A stretch of 64,000 nt of DNA from Geomonas anaerohicana (GCF_016458305.1 NZ_JAEMHL010000003.1:248001-312000); one strand, 5' to 3'. Shown: positions 43,689-52,596, counted from the first letter of the stretch. Notes: generated by a model not told the origin, from the sequence alone. A program made the numbers and translations.

Positions 43689-44456
43689 TTGCTTTTGGTG
43701 ATCGACGTCGGGAACAGCAACATCGTTCTCGGGATTTACGATGAGGAACGATTGGTTCAGGACTGGCGGGTTTCCACCGACAAGTCCAAGACCATCGACG
43801 AGTACGGCATCCTGTTCCACGACCTGTTCCGCCTGTCGGGCATCGTGTTCTCGGACGTGAAGGACATCATCGTTTCCTCGGTGGTGCCGACCCTGACCGG
43901 CGTCCTGGAAAAACTGGCCCGCCAGTACTTCAAGATCACCCCGTACGTGGTGGGACCCGGCATCAAGACCGGCATGCCCATCCACTACGACAACCCGAAA
44001 GAGGTGGGGGCGGACCGGATAGTGAACGCCATCGCCGGCTTCGAGAAGTACCGTTCGCCGCTTATCATCGTGGACTTCGGCACCGCCACCACCTTCGACT
44101 ATGTCAACAAGAAGGGCGAGTACTGCGGCGGCGCCATCGCCCCCGGACTTGCCATCTCCATGGAGGCCCTGTTCCAGAAGGCGAGCAAGCTGCCCCGGGT
44201 GGACATCGCCCGTCCGCCCGCCATCATCGCCAAGAACACGGTGAACTCGATGCAGGCCGGCATCTTCTTCGGTTACGTTGGGCTCGTGGACGGTATCGTG
44301 CAACGCATGAAGGCCGAGGGGAAGGAAACCGTCAAGGTGATCGCCACCGGCGGGCTCGCCTCGCTGATCGCACCGGAGTCGACCACCATCGAGGCGGTGG
44401 ACGAGTTCCTCACCCTGGAGGGGCTGCGCATCATCTACAAGAGGAACAAGCCGTAA
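43689..44456 (+). CDS. coaX: Type III pantothenate kinase
   Basis: A 255-residue ASKHA-fold kinase, first step of CoA synthesis. Phosphate 1 motif [10 protein letters not shown] at residues 6-15, the [18 protein letters not shown] pantothenate segment, and [10 protein letters not shown]. The start is TTG, supported by AGGAGG six bases upstream and by the need for the start of the DxGN strand. It follows the R5 element. Confidence 0.95.
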   Translation: MLLVIDVGNSNIVLGIYDEERLVQDWRVSTDKSKTIDEYGILFHDLFRLSGIVFSDVKDIIVSSVVPTLTGVLEKLARQYFKITPYVVGPGIKTGMPIHYDNPKEVGADRIVNAIAGFEKYRSPLIIVDFGTATTFDYVNKKGEYCGGAIAPGLAISMEALFQKASKLPRVDIARPPAIIAKNTVNSMQAGIFFGYVGLVDGIVQRMKAEGKETVKVIATGGLASLIAPESTTIEAVDEFLTLEGLRIIYKRNKP

Positions 44457-44466
44457 AGTTGGATGA

Positions 44467-44587
44467 AGGGACTGGCTCCGTCAGGTGCCTGTCCCTCTAG
44501 CGGAACGCTCCTTTCTGCTCAGCCAGCTTCTCCAAGCCCCAAGGTCACAGACACCTGGCGGTGCCAGTCCCTCCTTGGCGGAGCGTT
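44467..44587. repeat. R3 repeat, copy 2
   Basis: GGGACTGGCTCCG...GGTGCCTGTCCC at the left and ACACCTGG..GTGCCAGTCCC with GGCGGAGCG at the right form an inverted pair. It is the first part of the 575-bp coaX-fusA gap. Confidence 0.7.
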
Positions 44588-44593
44588 GTTATT

Positions 44594-44766
44594 GATCTCG
44601 TTCCCAAGGTCCACCTTGGGAACGCAAAGCCTCTCCGAAGTTCCAACTTCTCTCGGATGCAAAGCTGGAGCTTTGCGCCATATGGGGTTCCCAAGCTGGA
44701 GCTTGGGAACCAGGAAAAGCTGGAGCTTGGGAACCAGGAAAAGCTGGAGCTTGGGAACCAGGAAAA
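44594..44766 (+). repeat. R1 palindromic repeat, copy B with 24-bp triplication
   Basis: Same three-hairpin element as at 21012. The last hairpin is followed by extra copies: a 24-bp unit (GCTGGAGCTTGGGAACCAGG plus AAAA) stands three times in tandem at about 44695-44766. A CCCCCCTGCC...CAAGGGGGGG hairpin follows (44768-44798). The rest of the gap to 45031 shows nothing recognisable. Confidence 0.85.
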
Positions 44767-45031
44767 TCCCCCCTGCCACCCCTTTGACAAGGGGGGGACG
44801 TGTGGGGCGTGCAACGCTTTGGGAATACAAGGCTGCTGCCAGGGGCGTTCTCAGTTGAATAGTAACAGTTGGTTCACTCGCTTACATGGCGGGTGAGGGA
44901 GGTACATCAAAATCCAGTGAGAGTTCAGCCAGGTAGTTGGTAGTTCGCTGTTTGTTTCGTTAGCTTTACTCAAGTCGGTTTCTCGTTGAAGCGTAGGTCA
45001 TTCATGATCTTCATTCTAAAGGGAGGGCGTT

Positions 45032-47131
45032 ATGGGAAGGTATGAAACGGCAAAACTGCGTAACCTCGGTATTGTAGCTCACGGCGGTGCGGGCAAGACC
45101 TCGCTGGCCGAGGCGATCTTGTTCGACACGGGCATGATCGACCGGCTGGGGCGGGTCGACGACGGCAGCTCCACCATGGATTTCGAGCCTGAAGAGATCA
45201 AGCGCCGGATCTCGATCACCTCTTCCCTGGACCACTGCGAGTGGAAAGGGCACTCCATCCACATAGTCGACACCCCGGGATACGGCAACTTCATCGCCGA
45301 TACCCGCGCCTGCATGAGGACACTCGACTGCGCCGTCGTCATCCTCTCCGCCATCTCCGGCGTCAAGGTTCAGACTGAGGAGGTCTGGCAGTGGGCCAAC
45401 CAGTTCGAGATCCCGCGCATCGCGTTCGTCAACAAGATGGACCGCGAACGGGCCAGCTTCCTGCGCGCCATCGACGACATGGAGAAGGCGCTGGGCGCAC
45501 GCGGGGTTGCGGTGCAGATGCCCCTGGGCGCGGAGGAGAACTTCGAAGGGGTCATCGACCTGGTGCGCATGAAGGCCTACCGCTACACCAAGGACTTATC
45601 CGGTAAGTTCACGGAAGGGGAGGTTCCGGCGGAGTACCTGGACGAGGCCAAGCGCCTCCGGGAGATGATGGTCGAGACGGTCGCGGAGGCGTACGACGCC
45701 CTGACCGAGAAGTTCCTTGATGCCGGCGAACTCTCCGAAGAGGAGATCCTGGACGGCATCAGGGTCGGCACCATGCGCAGCACCTTCACCCCGGTATTCT
45801 GCGGCTCCGCTGCCATGAACATCGGCGTGGCGCAGCTCCTGGACGCGATCTGCGACTTCTTGCCCTCCCCCCTGGATCGGACGGCGGCGGTCGGGTTGGA
45901 CCCCAAGAGCGAGCAGGTCATTGAGCGCGCTCCGTCGGAGAGCGAGCCGTTCTCGGCGCTGGTATTCAAAACCACCTCGGATCCCTACACCGGCAAGATC
46001 ACCATCTTCCGCGTGTACTCCGGCGTACTCAATTCCGACTCCCTGGTCTACAACTCGACCAAAGGGGTCCAGGAGCGCATCGGGCAGATCTTCGAGCTGG
46101 AAGGGAAGAAGCAGCACCCGATCAAGCAGGCAGTGGCCGGCGACATCGTCGCGGTGGCCAAGTTGAAGGAAACGGTTACCGGCGACACGCTCTGCGACGA
46201 GGCCAAGGCGATCGTCTATGAGCCGGCCCAGCCGCTGCAACCGGTGATCTCCTACGCCATCGAGCCCAAGACCAAGAACGACGAGGACAAGATCCACGGC
46301 GCCCTGCAGCGCATGATCGAAGAGGATCCGACCATCGAGAGCCACCGCGACCCGCAGACCCGCGAGTTCATCATCTCGGGGATGGGGCAGGTGCACCTTG
46401 AAGTTGTGGTCGAGAAGTTGAAGCGCAAGTTCGGCGTCGACGTCATTCTGAAGACCCCGAAGGTCCCGTATCTCGAGACCATCCGCGGCTCGGCCAAGGT
46501 GCAGGGTAAATACAAGAAGCAATCCGGCGGGCGTGGCCAGTACGGCGACTGCTGGATCGAACTGTCACCGCTGCCGCGCGGCGAGGGGTACAAGTTCGAG
46601 GACAAGATCGTGGGCGGCGTCATTCCGCGCCAGTACATCCCCGCGGTCGACAAGGGGATCCAGGAGGCGGCCAAGGAAGGGTTCCTGGCCGGCAACCCTG
46701 TGGTGGACTTCAAGGTGGCCCTCTACGACGGCTCGTTCCACACCGTCGACTCATCGGAGATGGCCTTCAAGGTCGCCGGTTCCATGGCCTTCAAAAAGGC
46801 GATGGAGCAGTGCAAGCCGGTCCTTTTGGAGCCGATCGTCAATATGAAGATCACCGTCCCCGACGAGAACATGGGCGACGTGATCGGCGATCTCAACTCC
46901 AGGCGCGGCAAGGTGGTCGGCGTCGAGCCCAAGGCCAATTCGCAGATCATCAGGAGCGTGGTGCCCATGTCGGAGGTGCTTACCTACTCCAACGACCTGC
47001 GCTCCATGACCAGCGACCGCGGCATGTTCACCTCGGAGTTCTCCCACTACGAGGAGGTCCCGAGCCATCTGGCCCAGAAGATCATTGCCGAGGCACAGGA
47101 TCCGAAGAACAACAACCACAAGAGTGCATAG
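45032..47131 (+). CDS. EF-G-like translational GTPase (EF-G2 type)
   Basis: A 699-residue five-domain EF-G homologue. G1 is AHGGAGKT (residues 16-23) instead of the canonical AHIDAGKT, the switch I region reads KRRISITSS rather than RGITI, G3 is DTPGYGNF, and G4 is NKMD. These differences place it with EF-G paralogues (EF-G2/FusA2-like), not the main elongation factor. No rpsL, rpsG or tuf is nearby, which agrees. It may act in ribosome recycling or under stress, but this is inference. Confidence 0.85.
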   Translation: MGRYETAKLRNLGIVAHGGAGKTSLAEAILFDTGMIDRLGRVDDGSSTMDFEPEEIKRRISITSSLDHCEWKGHSIHIVDTPGYGNFIADTRACMRTLDCAVVILSAISGVKVQTEEVWQWANQFEIPRIAFVNKMDRERASFLRAIDDMEKALGARGVAVQMPLGAEENFEGVIDLVRMKAYRYTKDLSGKFTEGEVPAEYLDEAKRLREMMVETVAEAYDALTEKFLDAGELSEEEILDGIRVGTMRSTFTPVFCGSAAMNIGVAQLLDAICDFLPSPLDRTAAVGLDPKSEQVIERAPSESEPFSALVFKTTSDPYTGKITIFRVYSGVLNSDSLVYNSTKGVQERIGQIFELEGKKQHPIKQAVAGDIVAVAKLKETVTGDTLCDEAKAIVYEPAQPLQPVISYAIEPKTKNDEDKIHGALQRMIEEDPTIESHRDPQTREFIISGMGQVHLEVVVEKLKRKFGVDVILKTPKVPYLETIRGSAKVQGKYKKQSGGRGQYGDCWIELSPLPRGEGYKFEDKIVGGVIPRQYIPAVDKGIQEAAKEGFLAGNPVVDFKVALYDGSFHTVDSSEMAFKVAGSMAFKKAMEQCKPVLLEPIVNMKITVPDENMGDVIGDLNSRRGKVVGVEPKANSQIIRSVVPMSEVLTYSNDLRSMTSDRGMFTSEFSHYEEVPSHLAQKIIAEAQDPKNNNHKSA

Positions 47132-47218
47132 CTGACTTACAGCTTGTCTGCTGCCCGGTCTCCCCGCGGAGGCCGGGCAGGCTTAATTTCGAATGTCATG
47201 ACATGGAGGATGAGCCAG

Positions 47219-48415
47219 ATGGCGAAGCAATTTACACCCGATGAAGATGAAACTGTAGATCCCAAGAAGAGTTCGCAACAGCGACTCCTTTTGCTTCTGC
47301 TGCTGCTCATTGCCCTTTTTGCTTACCTTTATTTCTTTACCGGGCTGATCAAGCCCCGCGAAGAGGCGCCTGCGCCCCCGCCGCCCGCGCCCGCACCGGC
47401 CGTGGTGAAAAAGCCGCTGCCGCCGCGCCCGCAGGGTGCCGCCTCTTCCGCACAGGCTCCGGCCTCCGGCAAGGCTTCGGCCGGCAAACCGGCCGCCGGT
47501 GCTGCCGCTAAGCCCGCTGAGACGAAACCCGCCCCGGCCAAGCCGGGTGAGCCTGCCAAGGCCGGCGAGGCCAAACCGGCTGCTGCCGCCAAGCCGGGTG
47601 CGCCCGCGGCACCGCCGGCCAACACGGCGGCGCCCGCTGCCAAGCCGGGGGCACCGGCTGCCAAACCGGGCGCACCGGCTGCCAAACCGGAGGCACCTGC
47701 TGCGAAACCGGGGGCACCGGCAGCGAAACCGGGCGCGCCTGCGGCGAAGCCGGGCCAGCCTGCAGCAGCTCCCGCTGCCGCCAAGGAGGCCAAGCCTGCC
47801 GCTGCGGCGAAAGAAGCAAAACCTGCCGGGAAGGAGGCCAAGCCGGCCGCCAAGGAAGCCAAAGCCGCGGCAGCGGGCAAGGAGGCGAAACCTGCCGCCA
47901 AGGAGGCCAAAGAAGCCAAGCCCGCCAAGCCGGCGGCCAAGCCCAAGGCGAAAACCGGTGCCTTTGCCCTCGAGCTCGACAGCGAGGTCGCCGAGAGCGA
48001 GGTGGCCTCGGTCACCACGAAGCTGAAAAAAGCCGGCGTGGCACCGGTGGTCACCACCAAAACCCACAAGGGCGAACCGATGCACCGCCTGTTCCTGGCC
48101 GACTTCGCCAATCGCGACGAGGCCGCCGAAGAGCTGACGCGCCTCAAAGGCGTGGCACCCAACGCCTTCATGCTCAAGGAAGGAGGCCGCTACGCGGTCT
48201 ACGCCGGTTCCTTCATGAGGGAAGGAAAGGCCGCCGTGGAGCAGGACCGTCTCTATGACAAGGGGGTCCGCCTGGTGCTCAAGAAAGCGAACATCCCGGT
48301 AACGGTGGTGAAAGTCCGTGCCGGCAGCTTCTCCGATCCGACCAGCGCCGAGAAGGCGGCAGCAAATCTCAAAAAGACCGGCCTCACTGCCAAGGTCGTC
48401 AAGGTAGGGAAATAA
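47219..48415 (+). CDS. SPOR-domain membrane protein with long Ala/Pro/Lys linker
   Basis: A 398-residue protein. A cytoplasmic N-terminus (1-21), one TM helix (22-42), a low-complexity linker (about 48-245) with KPGAPAA heptads changing to KEAKPAA repeats, then a C-terminal part (246-398) with SPOR-like beta-alpha-beta repeats (YAVYAGSF, VTVVKVRAGSF, AEKAAANLKKTG). SPOR domains bind denuded septal peptidoglycan. Start 47219 is chosen because GGAGG lies nine bases upstream. It is first of a tight four-gene block. Confidence 0.85.
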   Translation: MAKQFTPDEDETVDPKKSSQQRLLLLLLLLIALFAYLYFFTGLIKPREEAPAPPPPAPAPAVVKKPLPPRPQGAASSAQAPASGKASAGKPAAGAAAKPAETKPAPAKPGEPAKAGEAKPAAAAKPGAPAAPPANTAAPAAKPGAPAAKPGAPAAKPEAPAAKPGAPAAKPGAPAAKPGQPAAAPAAAKEAKPAAAAKEAKPAGKEAKPAAKEAKAAAAGKEAKPAAKEAKEAKPAKPAAKPKAKTGAFALELDSEVAESEVASVTTKLKKAGVAPVVTTKTHKGEPMHRLFLADFANRDEAAEELTRLKGVAPNAFMLKEGGRYAVYAGSFMREGKAAVEQDRLYDKGVRLVLKKANIPVTVVKVRAGSFSDPTSAEKAAANLKKTGLTAKVVKVGK

Positions 48416-48420
48416 ACCAG

Positions 48421-49320
48421 GTGTCGAAGGTAACCTTCAGGATTTCTGCGGCGGCGGCCCCGTACATCGGGGCCGACAAGCCCAGGGAGAACCGGATGGA
48501 AGCCGCTGCAGGGCGGGTGGCGCTCCCGCCGGGCGACCTGGTGCTGTTGCTGTACTACCTCTGCCACGATCCGGACCAGGAGGTGAAGCAGCAGGCGATG
48601 GGGACGCTGCGTTCCCTGCAACGGCCGATCCTGGAGCAGGTCCTGTCCGATGGCGAGCTCCATCCGCAGATCCTCGACGCACTGGTTCAGCTGCATGGCA
48701 GGAAGGCTGAGATCGCGGCGCTGCTCGCCCGGCATCAAAACCTCAGTGAAAAGGCGGCTGCCTTTCTCAAGGCGCAGGGCTTCGCTGTGGCGGCTGCTCC
48801 CCAAGCCGCACCGCCGCATGCGGCGCCCCACAAGGAGCACGACCTGGACGAGGCCGATGAGAAGATCGGTCCCGATGCGGACGAACCGATCGACGAAGAG
48901 GAGTACCAGTCCAAGTACCAGATGGCCCAGTCGATGGGGGTGAGCGACAAGATCAAGATGGCCATGACCGGGGACAAGGAGTGGCGCGCCATCCTGATCA
49001 AGGACAACAACAAACTGGTCTCCGGTGCCGCCATCAAGAATCCGCGCATGACGGAGTCGGAGGTGCTCGGCATCGCCAAGTCCCAGATCCAGAACGACGA
49101 GGTGATCCGCGTCATCTGCGCCAACAAGGATTGGATCAAGAACGCGCAGATCAGGAAGGCCTTGGTGGAGAACCATAAAACTCCTCTGCCCAACGCGCTC
49201 CGCTTCCTGGGGACGCTGGGGGAGAAGGATCTTGCCAACCTCGCCAAAAGCAAGAACATCAACAGCATCATTGCGACGCAAGCGCGCAAGATCTTGCTGA
49301 GCAAGAAGGAAAATAGGTAA
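48421..49320 (+). CDS. Conserved-looking protein of unknown function
   Basis: A 299-residue soluble protein with a GTG start five bases after the SPOR gene stop. Residues 1-120 are helical repeats (LLLYYLCHDPDQEVKQQAM suggests a HEAT-like unit). A linker follows, rich in Ala/Pro/His then Asp/Glu (120-160). The C-terminal part (160-299) has a second helical block with VSGAAIKNPRMTESEV and LVENHKTPLPNALRFLG. No family was recognised. Position between a SPOR protein and an MglA-like GTPase suggests a role in the same complex. Confidence 0.75.
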   Translation: MSKVTFRISAAAAPYIGADKPRENRMEAAAGRVALPPGDLVLLLYYLCHDPDQEVKQQAMGTLRSLQRPILEQVLSDGELHPQILDALVQLHGRKAEIAALLARHQNLSEKAAAFLKAQGFAVAAAPQAAPPHAAPHKEHDLDEADEKIGPDADEPIDEEEYQSKYQMAQSMGVSDKIKMAMTGDKEWRAILIKDNNKLVSGAAIKNPRMTESEVLGIAKSQIQNDEVIRVICANKDWIKNAQIRKALVENHKTPLPNALRFLGTLGEKDLANLAKSKNINSIIATQARKILLSKKENR

Positions 49321-49336
49321 TTCAGGGGGATCTCGA

Positions 49337-50230
49337 ATGGCTCTGGTCAACCAGGCAAAGCGTGAAATCAACGCGAAGATAGTCTTTTTCGGCCCCGGTC
49401 AGGCAGGTAAAGGTACCGGCCTCAGGCATGTCTTCAATAAACTCAAGCCGGAGTTCCGCGGCGCGCTGAAGGTGATGAGCGTGCAGGGCGCCCGCATGCT
49501 GTTCTTCGACTTCACCCCGCCCGGTGACGGCAACGTCGACGGCTTCCGGGTCCGTTTCCACCTCTACACGGTGTCCGGGCCGCTGGTCGATCCGGCGGCA
49601 TGGAAGATGGTGCTGAAGGGGGCCGACGGCCTGGTGTTCGTGGCCGACTCGGCGCCGCAGCGTCTGGCCGACAACCAGGCCTCGTTGGGGCAGCTGGTCG
49701 AGTACCTGAAGGGGTACGGGCAGAGCCTGACCACCATCCCGACCATCCTGCAGTACAACAAGAGCGACCTGGCCGACGCCGCTTCCCTGGCTGAGCTGGA
49801 GCAGCAGCTGAATTCGTCCCGGCTGGTCAGCTTCAAGACCAACAGCCAGACCGGTGAAGGTGTACTGCAGGGGCTGATGGCGCTGGTAAAAACCGTCCTG
49901 ACCGGGCTGCGCGCCAAAGGGACCGAGGCCATCGCCAGCAACGAAGGGCTTCAGCAGATGGTGGAACCGCCGGCAGCCGCGGCCCGGCCCGCTGCGGAGG
50001 CCCCGGCTGCGCCCGCGCCCGCTCAACCGGCCGCTGCCGTTTCCGGGCCCCTGGTTGCGTCGGCAACGCCGTCTGCAGCGGCGGCACCCGAGGAAACCCC
50101 GCTCTCACTGGAGATCGCCGGTGACCCGGTGGCGACGGGGGATTTGGTCCGGGTGCCCCTGACCATTCGCAGCGGCGACCGGGAAAAGACCGTGGTGTTG
50201 ACCCTGTCGCTCGGCCTTTCCGAGGAATAG
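49337..50230 (+). CDS. MglA/Ras-like small GTPase with altered P-loop
   Basis: A 297-residue protein. The small-GTPase domain spans 10-195: P-loop GPGQAGKGT (19-27), the G3-like segment FHLYTVSGPLVD aligning with YTVPGQ of MglA, and the G4 motif NKSD (141-144). The Walker A Ser/Thr after Lys25 is Gly26, with Thr27 shifted by one. An Ala/Pro linker (208-255) leads to a C-terminal beta domain (LSLEIAGDPVATGDLVRVPL). MglA proteins set cell polarity and motility. GTP binding needs testing. Confidence 0.83.
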   Translation: MALVNQAKREINAKIVFFGPGQAGKGTGLRHVFNKLKPEFRGALKVMSVQGARMLFFDFTPPGDGNVDGFRVRFHLYTVSGPLVDPAAWKMVLKGADGLVFVADSAPQRLADNQASLGQLVEYLKGYGQSLTTIPTILQYNKSDLADAASLAELEQQLNSSRLVSFKTNSQTGEGVLQGLMALVKTVLTGLRAKGTEAIASNEGLQQMVEPPAAAARPAAEAPAAPAPAQPAAAVSGPLVASATPSAAAAPEETPLSLEIAGDPVATGDLVRVPLTIRSGDREKTVVLTLSLGLSEE

Positions 50231-50233
50231 CGC

Positions 50234-50914
50234 TTGGGGCCCGAATTCGACATTTACCTGCTGTGCCGGCTGCTGCTTGCCTCGTTCCTGGGTGGACTGA
50301 TCGGGCTGGAGCGCGAGATCCACGGCCGTCCGGCCGGGTTCCGGACCCACCTGCTGGTCTCGCTAGGGTCGTGCCTGTTCACCATCACCTCCATCGAGAT
50401 CTACCGCATCTTCGGTAACTTCACCGGCGGGCCGGTCGGGGTCGACCCGGGGCGCGTGGCCGCCCAGGTGGTTACCGGCATCGGTTTCCTTGGCGCGGGC
50501 GCCATCATCCGCGAGCGCGCCTCTATTCGCGGGCTCACCACTGCCGCCTGTCTCTGGGTCGCCGCTGCTCTTGGCGTTGCCTGCGGCATAGGTCTGTTCT
50601 GGCTTGCCGTTTCGGTCACCCTGGTGGCCTTGGTGAACCTGTTGCTGCTGAAGGAAGTTGAGAAACGGTTGTCGCGCGACACCTACGTGCTGGTCAAGGT
50701 GTGGGGTGAGGATCGCGCCGACTTCGTGACCCGCGTCTACCAGACGCTCAGCGGCGCGGGCATTGAGCGGGTAGAGGCCAAGTTGCAGAAAGACATCGAG
50801 CATGGCGTGATGTTCATCGAGTTCCAGGTAAAACAGCCCAAGAAATCCAGCTCGTCCGACCTAATGGCGCGCCTGAGCGCAGTGGAGGGGGTCAAGAGGA
50901 TCGGGATCGACTGA
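50234..50914 (+). CDS. MgtC/SapB family membrane protein
   Basis: A 226-residue protein. The N-terminal part has four to five helices with LIGLEREIHGRPAGFRTH and GIGFLGAGAIIRE, the MgtC hallmark; a C-terminal ACT-like cytoplasmic domain covers about 145-226. The start is TTG 50234, three bases after the MglA-like gene stop, with GAGGAA upstream. MgtC proteins are linked to Mg2+ limitation and to control of ATP synthase or PitA in other bacteria. Confidence 0.88.
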   Translation: MGPEFDIYLLCRLLLASFLGGLIGLEREIHGRPAGFRTHLLVSLGSCLFTITSIEIYRIFGNFTGGPVGVDPGRVAAQVVTGIGFLGAGAIIRERASIRGLTTAACLWVAAALGVACGIGLFWLAVSVTLVALVNLLLLKEVEKRLSRDTYVLVKVWGEDRADFVTRVYQTLSGAGIERVEAKLQKDIEHGVMFIEFQVKQPKKSSSSDLMARLSAVEGVKRIGID

Positions 50915-50970
50915 TCCTCGACAACCCCTCCTTTTTTAAAGCAAGTAACTAAATGAAAGGAGAACAGAGC

Positions 50971-51507
50971 ATGGCGGAACTGAAAGGAAGCAAGACAGAG
51001 AAGAACCTGCAGGAAGCGTTCGCCGGCGAGTCGATGGCACGCAACAAGTACACCTACTACGCGGCGGTGGCCAAGAAGGAAGGGTACGAGCAGATCGCGG
51101 CACTGTTCCTCGAAACGGCCGACAACGAGAAGGAACATGCCAAGCTGCACTTCAAGGCGCTCTCCGGGCTCGGCGACACCATCACCAACCTCAAAGCAGC
51201 GGCAGCAGGGGAGTACGCCGAGTGGGTCGACATGTACCCGCGCATGGCGAACGAGGCCCGTGAAGAGGGGTTCACTGCCATCGCAGCCATGTTCGACGGC
51301 ATCGCCGCCATCGAGAAGGCGCACCAGGAGCGTTACAAGGCGCTGCTCGCAGCGGTAGAAGAGGGGACCGTCTTCAAGGAGGAAGCCCCGACCAGCTGGA
51401 AGTGCCGTAATTGCGGCCACATCCACGAGGGGACCGATGCCCCAGACATGTGCCCGGTCTGTCATCACCCGAAGGCGCACTTCGAGCGTCTCGCTGAAAA
51501 CTACTGA
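50971..51507 (+). CDS. Rubrerythrin
   Basis: A 178-residue diiron/rubredoxin protein. Helices carry the ligands in LQEAFAGESMARNKY, ADNEKEHAKLH and AAIEKAHQERY; the C-terminal rubredoxin-like site is WKCRNCGH (about 147-154) with MCPVCHHPK. It reduces peroxide under anaerobic conditions. Start 50971 (MAELKGSKTE) follows AAGGAG at proper spacing, unlike in-frame ATG 50953. Confidence 0.95.
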   Translation: MAELKGSKTEKNLQEAFAGESMARNKYTYYAAVAKKEGYEQIAALFLETADNEKEHAKLHFKALSGLGDTITNLKAAAAGEYAEWVDMYPRMANEAREEGFTAIAAMFDGIAAIEKAHQERYKALLAAVEEGTVFKEEAPTSWKCRNCGHIHEGTDAPDMCPVCHHPKAHFERLAENY

Positions 51508-51674
51508 TCTGTCGGGGTGGGGGAAAGTCCTCTCCCTCACCCCCTGTTCCGCTCCATCCCCGTTGGGCCTGCCTCCACGCTGCGTGCAGTTCATCCAAGA
51601 CAGCAAAATTCCTTGTATACGGCAGACTTTACGTGTTATGATGCGGCGGTTTCTCATTAGCAAAGGAGGCTTGC

Positions 51675-52496
51675 ATGGCAATCATCACAATTTCCAGGGA
51701 GATGGGTACAGGCGCCTACGCCATTGCCAAGGAACTGGCAAAGAAGCTCAAGTACACCCTCGTTGACCGGGTGAAGATCGAGGAGTTGGCCCCCGCATAC
51801 GGCCTGACTCCCGAGATCCTGGAAAGGGTGGACGAGAAGCCGCCGTCCTATCGTACCGCCGAAGACCGCCTCCAAGCCGCGCACCTTGCCACCATGGAGC
51901 TCATCCTGCTTGACTGCGCCAAAAAGGGTAACGTGATCCTCTACGGAAGGGGAGCGCAGGACCTCATCAAGGTGCTGACCAATGTGCTGAGGGTTCGCTT
52001 CATAGCGCCCTTCGAAGACAGGGTGGAAAAGTTTGCCGAAAGGGAATGGATCGATCCGGATCTCGCTCGCGAACTGATCAGGAGGAGCGATCACCAGTTG
52101 GGCGGCTTCATTCATTTCTACTTCAACCGCGACTGGAACGATCCCCTGGCGTACGACCTCATATTCAACACGGAAGTTTCCACTTCCCACGCCATGATCG
52201 AGGCCATCATTGCCGCCTCCAAGGATCCCCGCCTCAAGGAAGGTGAAGAGGAGTCCATGGCGCTGCTCGAGGATCTGATTGTCGCCAAGAGGGTAGAGGC
52301 CGAACTGCTGAAGTCGTCGCTGGCGCGGGCTCTGAAGTTCTGCATCAGCTGCGAGGACGGGGTCGTCACCCTTGCGGGTCACGTGCAGACCGAGGAGGAG
52401 ATCGAGGAAGCCATCGAGCTGGCCCGGTCCGTCGAAGGCGTCACCGACGTCGAAAGCGATCTGGATGTGCTGAGCTACAAGCCGGTGAAGGACTAG
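51675..52496 (+). CDS. Cytidylate-kinase-like domain fused to a BON domain
   Basis: A 273-residue protein. Residues 1-200 match the cytidylate-kinase-like family (AIITISREMGTGAYAIAKEL, ILYGRGAQDL, RVRFIAPFEDRVEKFAERE). Residues about 205-273 are a BON domain (VTLAGHVQTEEEIEEAIELA, then VEGVTDVESDL). The P-loop reads GTGAYA with no GK(S/T), so classical NMP kinase activity is doubtful. BON domains bind membranes or lipids. AAAGGAGGC precedes the ATG. Confidence 0.83.
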   Translation: MAIITISREMGTGAYAIAKELAKKLKYTLVDRVKIEELAPAYGLTPEILERVDEKPPSYRTAEDRLQAAHLATMELILLDCAKKGNVILYGRGAQDLIKVLTNVLRVRFIAPFEDRVEKFAEREWIDPDLARELIRRSDHQLGGFIHFYFNRDWNDPLAYDLIFNTEVSTSHAMIEAIIAASKDPRLKEGEEESMALLEDLIVAKRVEAELLKSSLARALKFCISCEDGVVTLAGHVQTEEEIEEAIELARSVEGVTDVESDLDVLSYKPVKD

Positions 52497-52551
52497 GGCT
52501 AAGGCTAAGGCTTAGGCTAAGATCAAGATCAGGAGTAAGCGTAAGAATAAC

Positions 52552-52594
52552 AAAGGGGCTGGAGCGAGGAATACACCTCATCTCCAGCCCCTTT
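52552..52594 (+). terminator. Hairpin terminator / left arm of composite repeat
   Basis: AAGGGGCTGGAG pairs with CTCCAGCCCCTT, followed by TTTCC on the plus strand, 57 bp after the kinase-like gene. The same 43 bp recurs inverted at 52747-52789. The tract 52499-52548 before it is a simple AAGGCT-type repeat. Confidence 0.7.
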
Positions 52595-52596
52595 TT

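Noticed and set aside
44690-44766. Possible CRISPR array (regular 24-bp repeats)
   Set aside because: The units are directly abutting with no unique spacers, and no cas genes are present.
47563-47940. CRISPR-like or recombination repeat in the SPOR gene
   Set aside because: The periodicity is the 21-bp codon repeat of an Ala/Pro/Lys linker in a single open frame.
47329-48177. A 282-codon Ala/Gly/Leu-rich minus-strand frame opposite the SPOR gene
   Set aside because: It arises from the low-complexity repeat, which is open in most frames; there is no start signal or domain.
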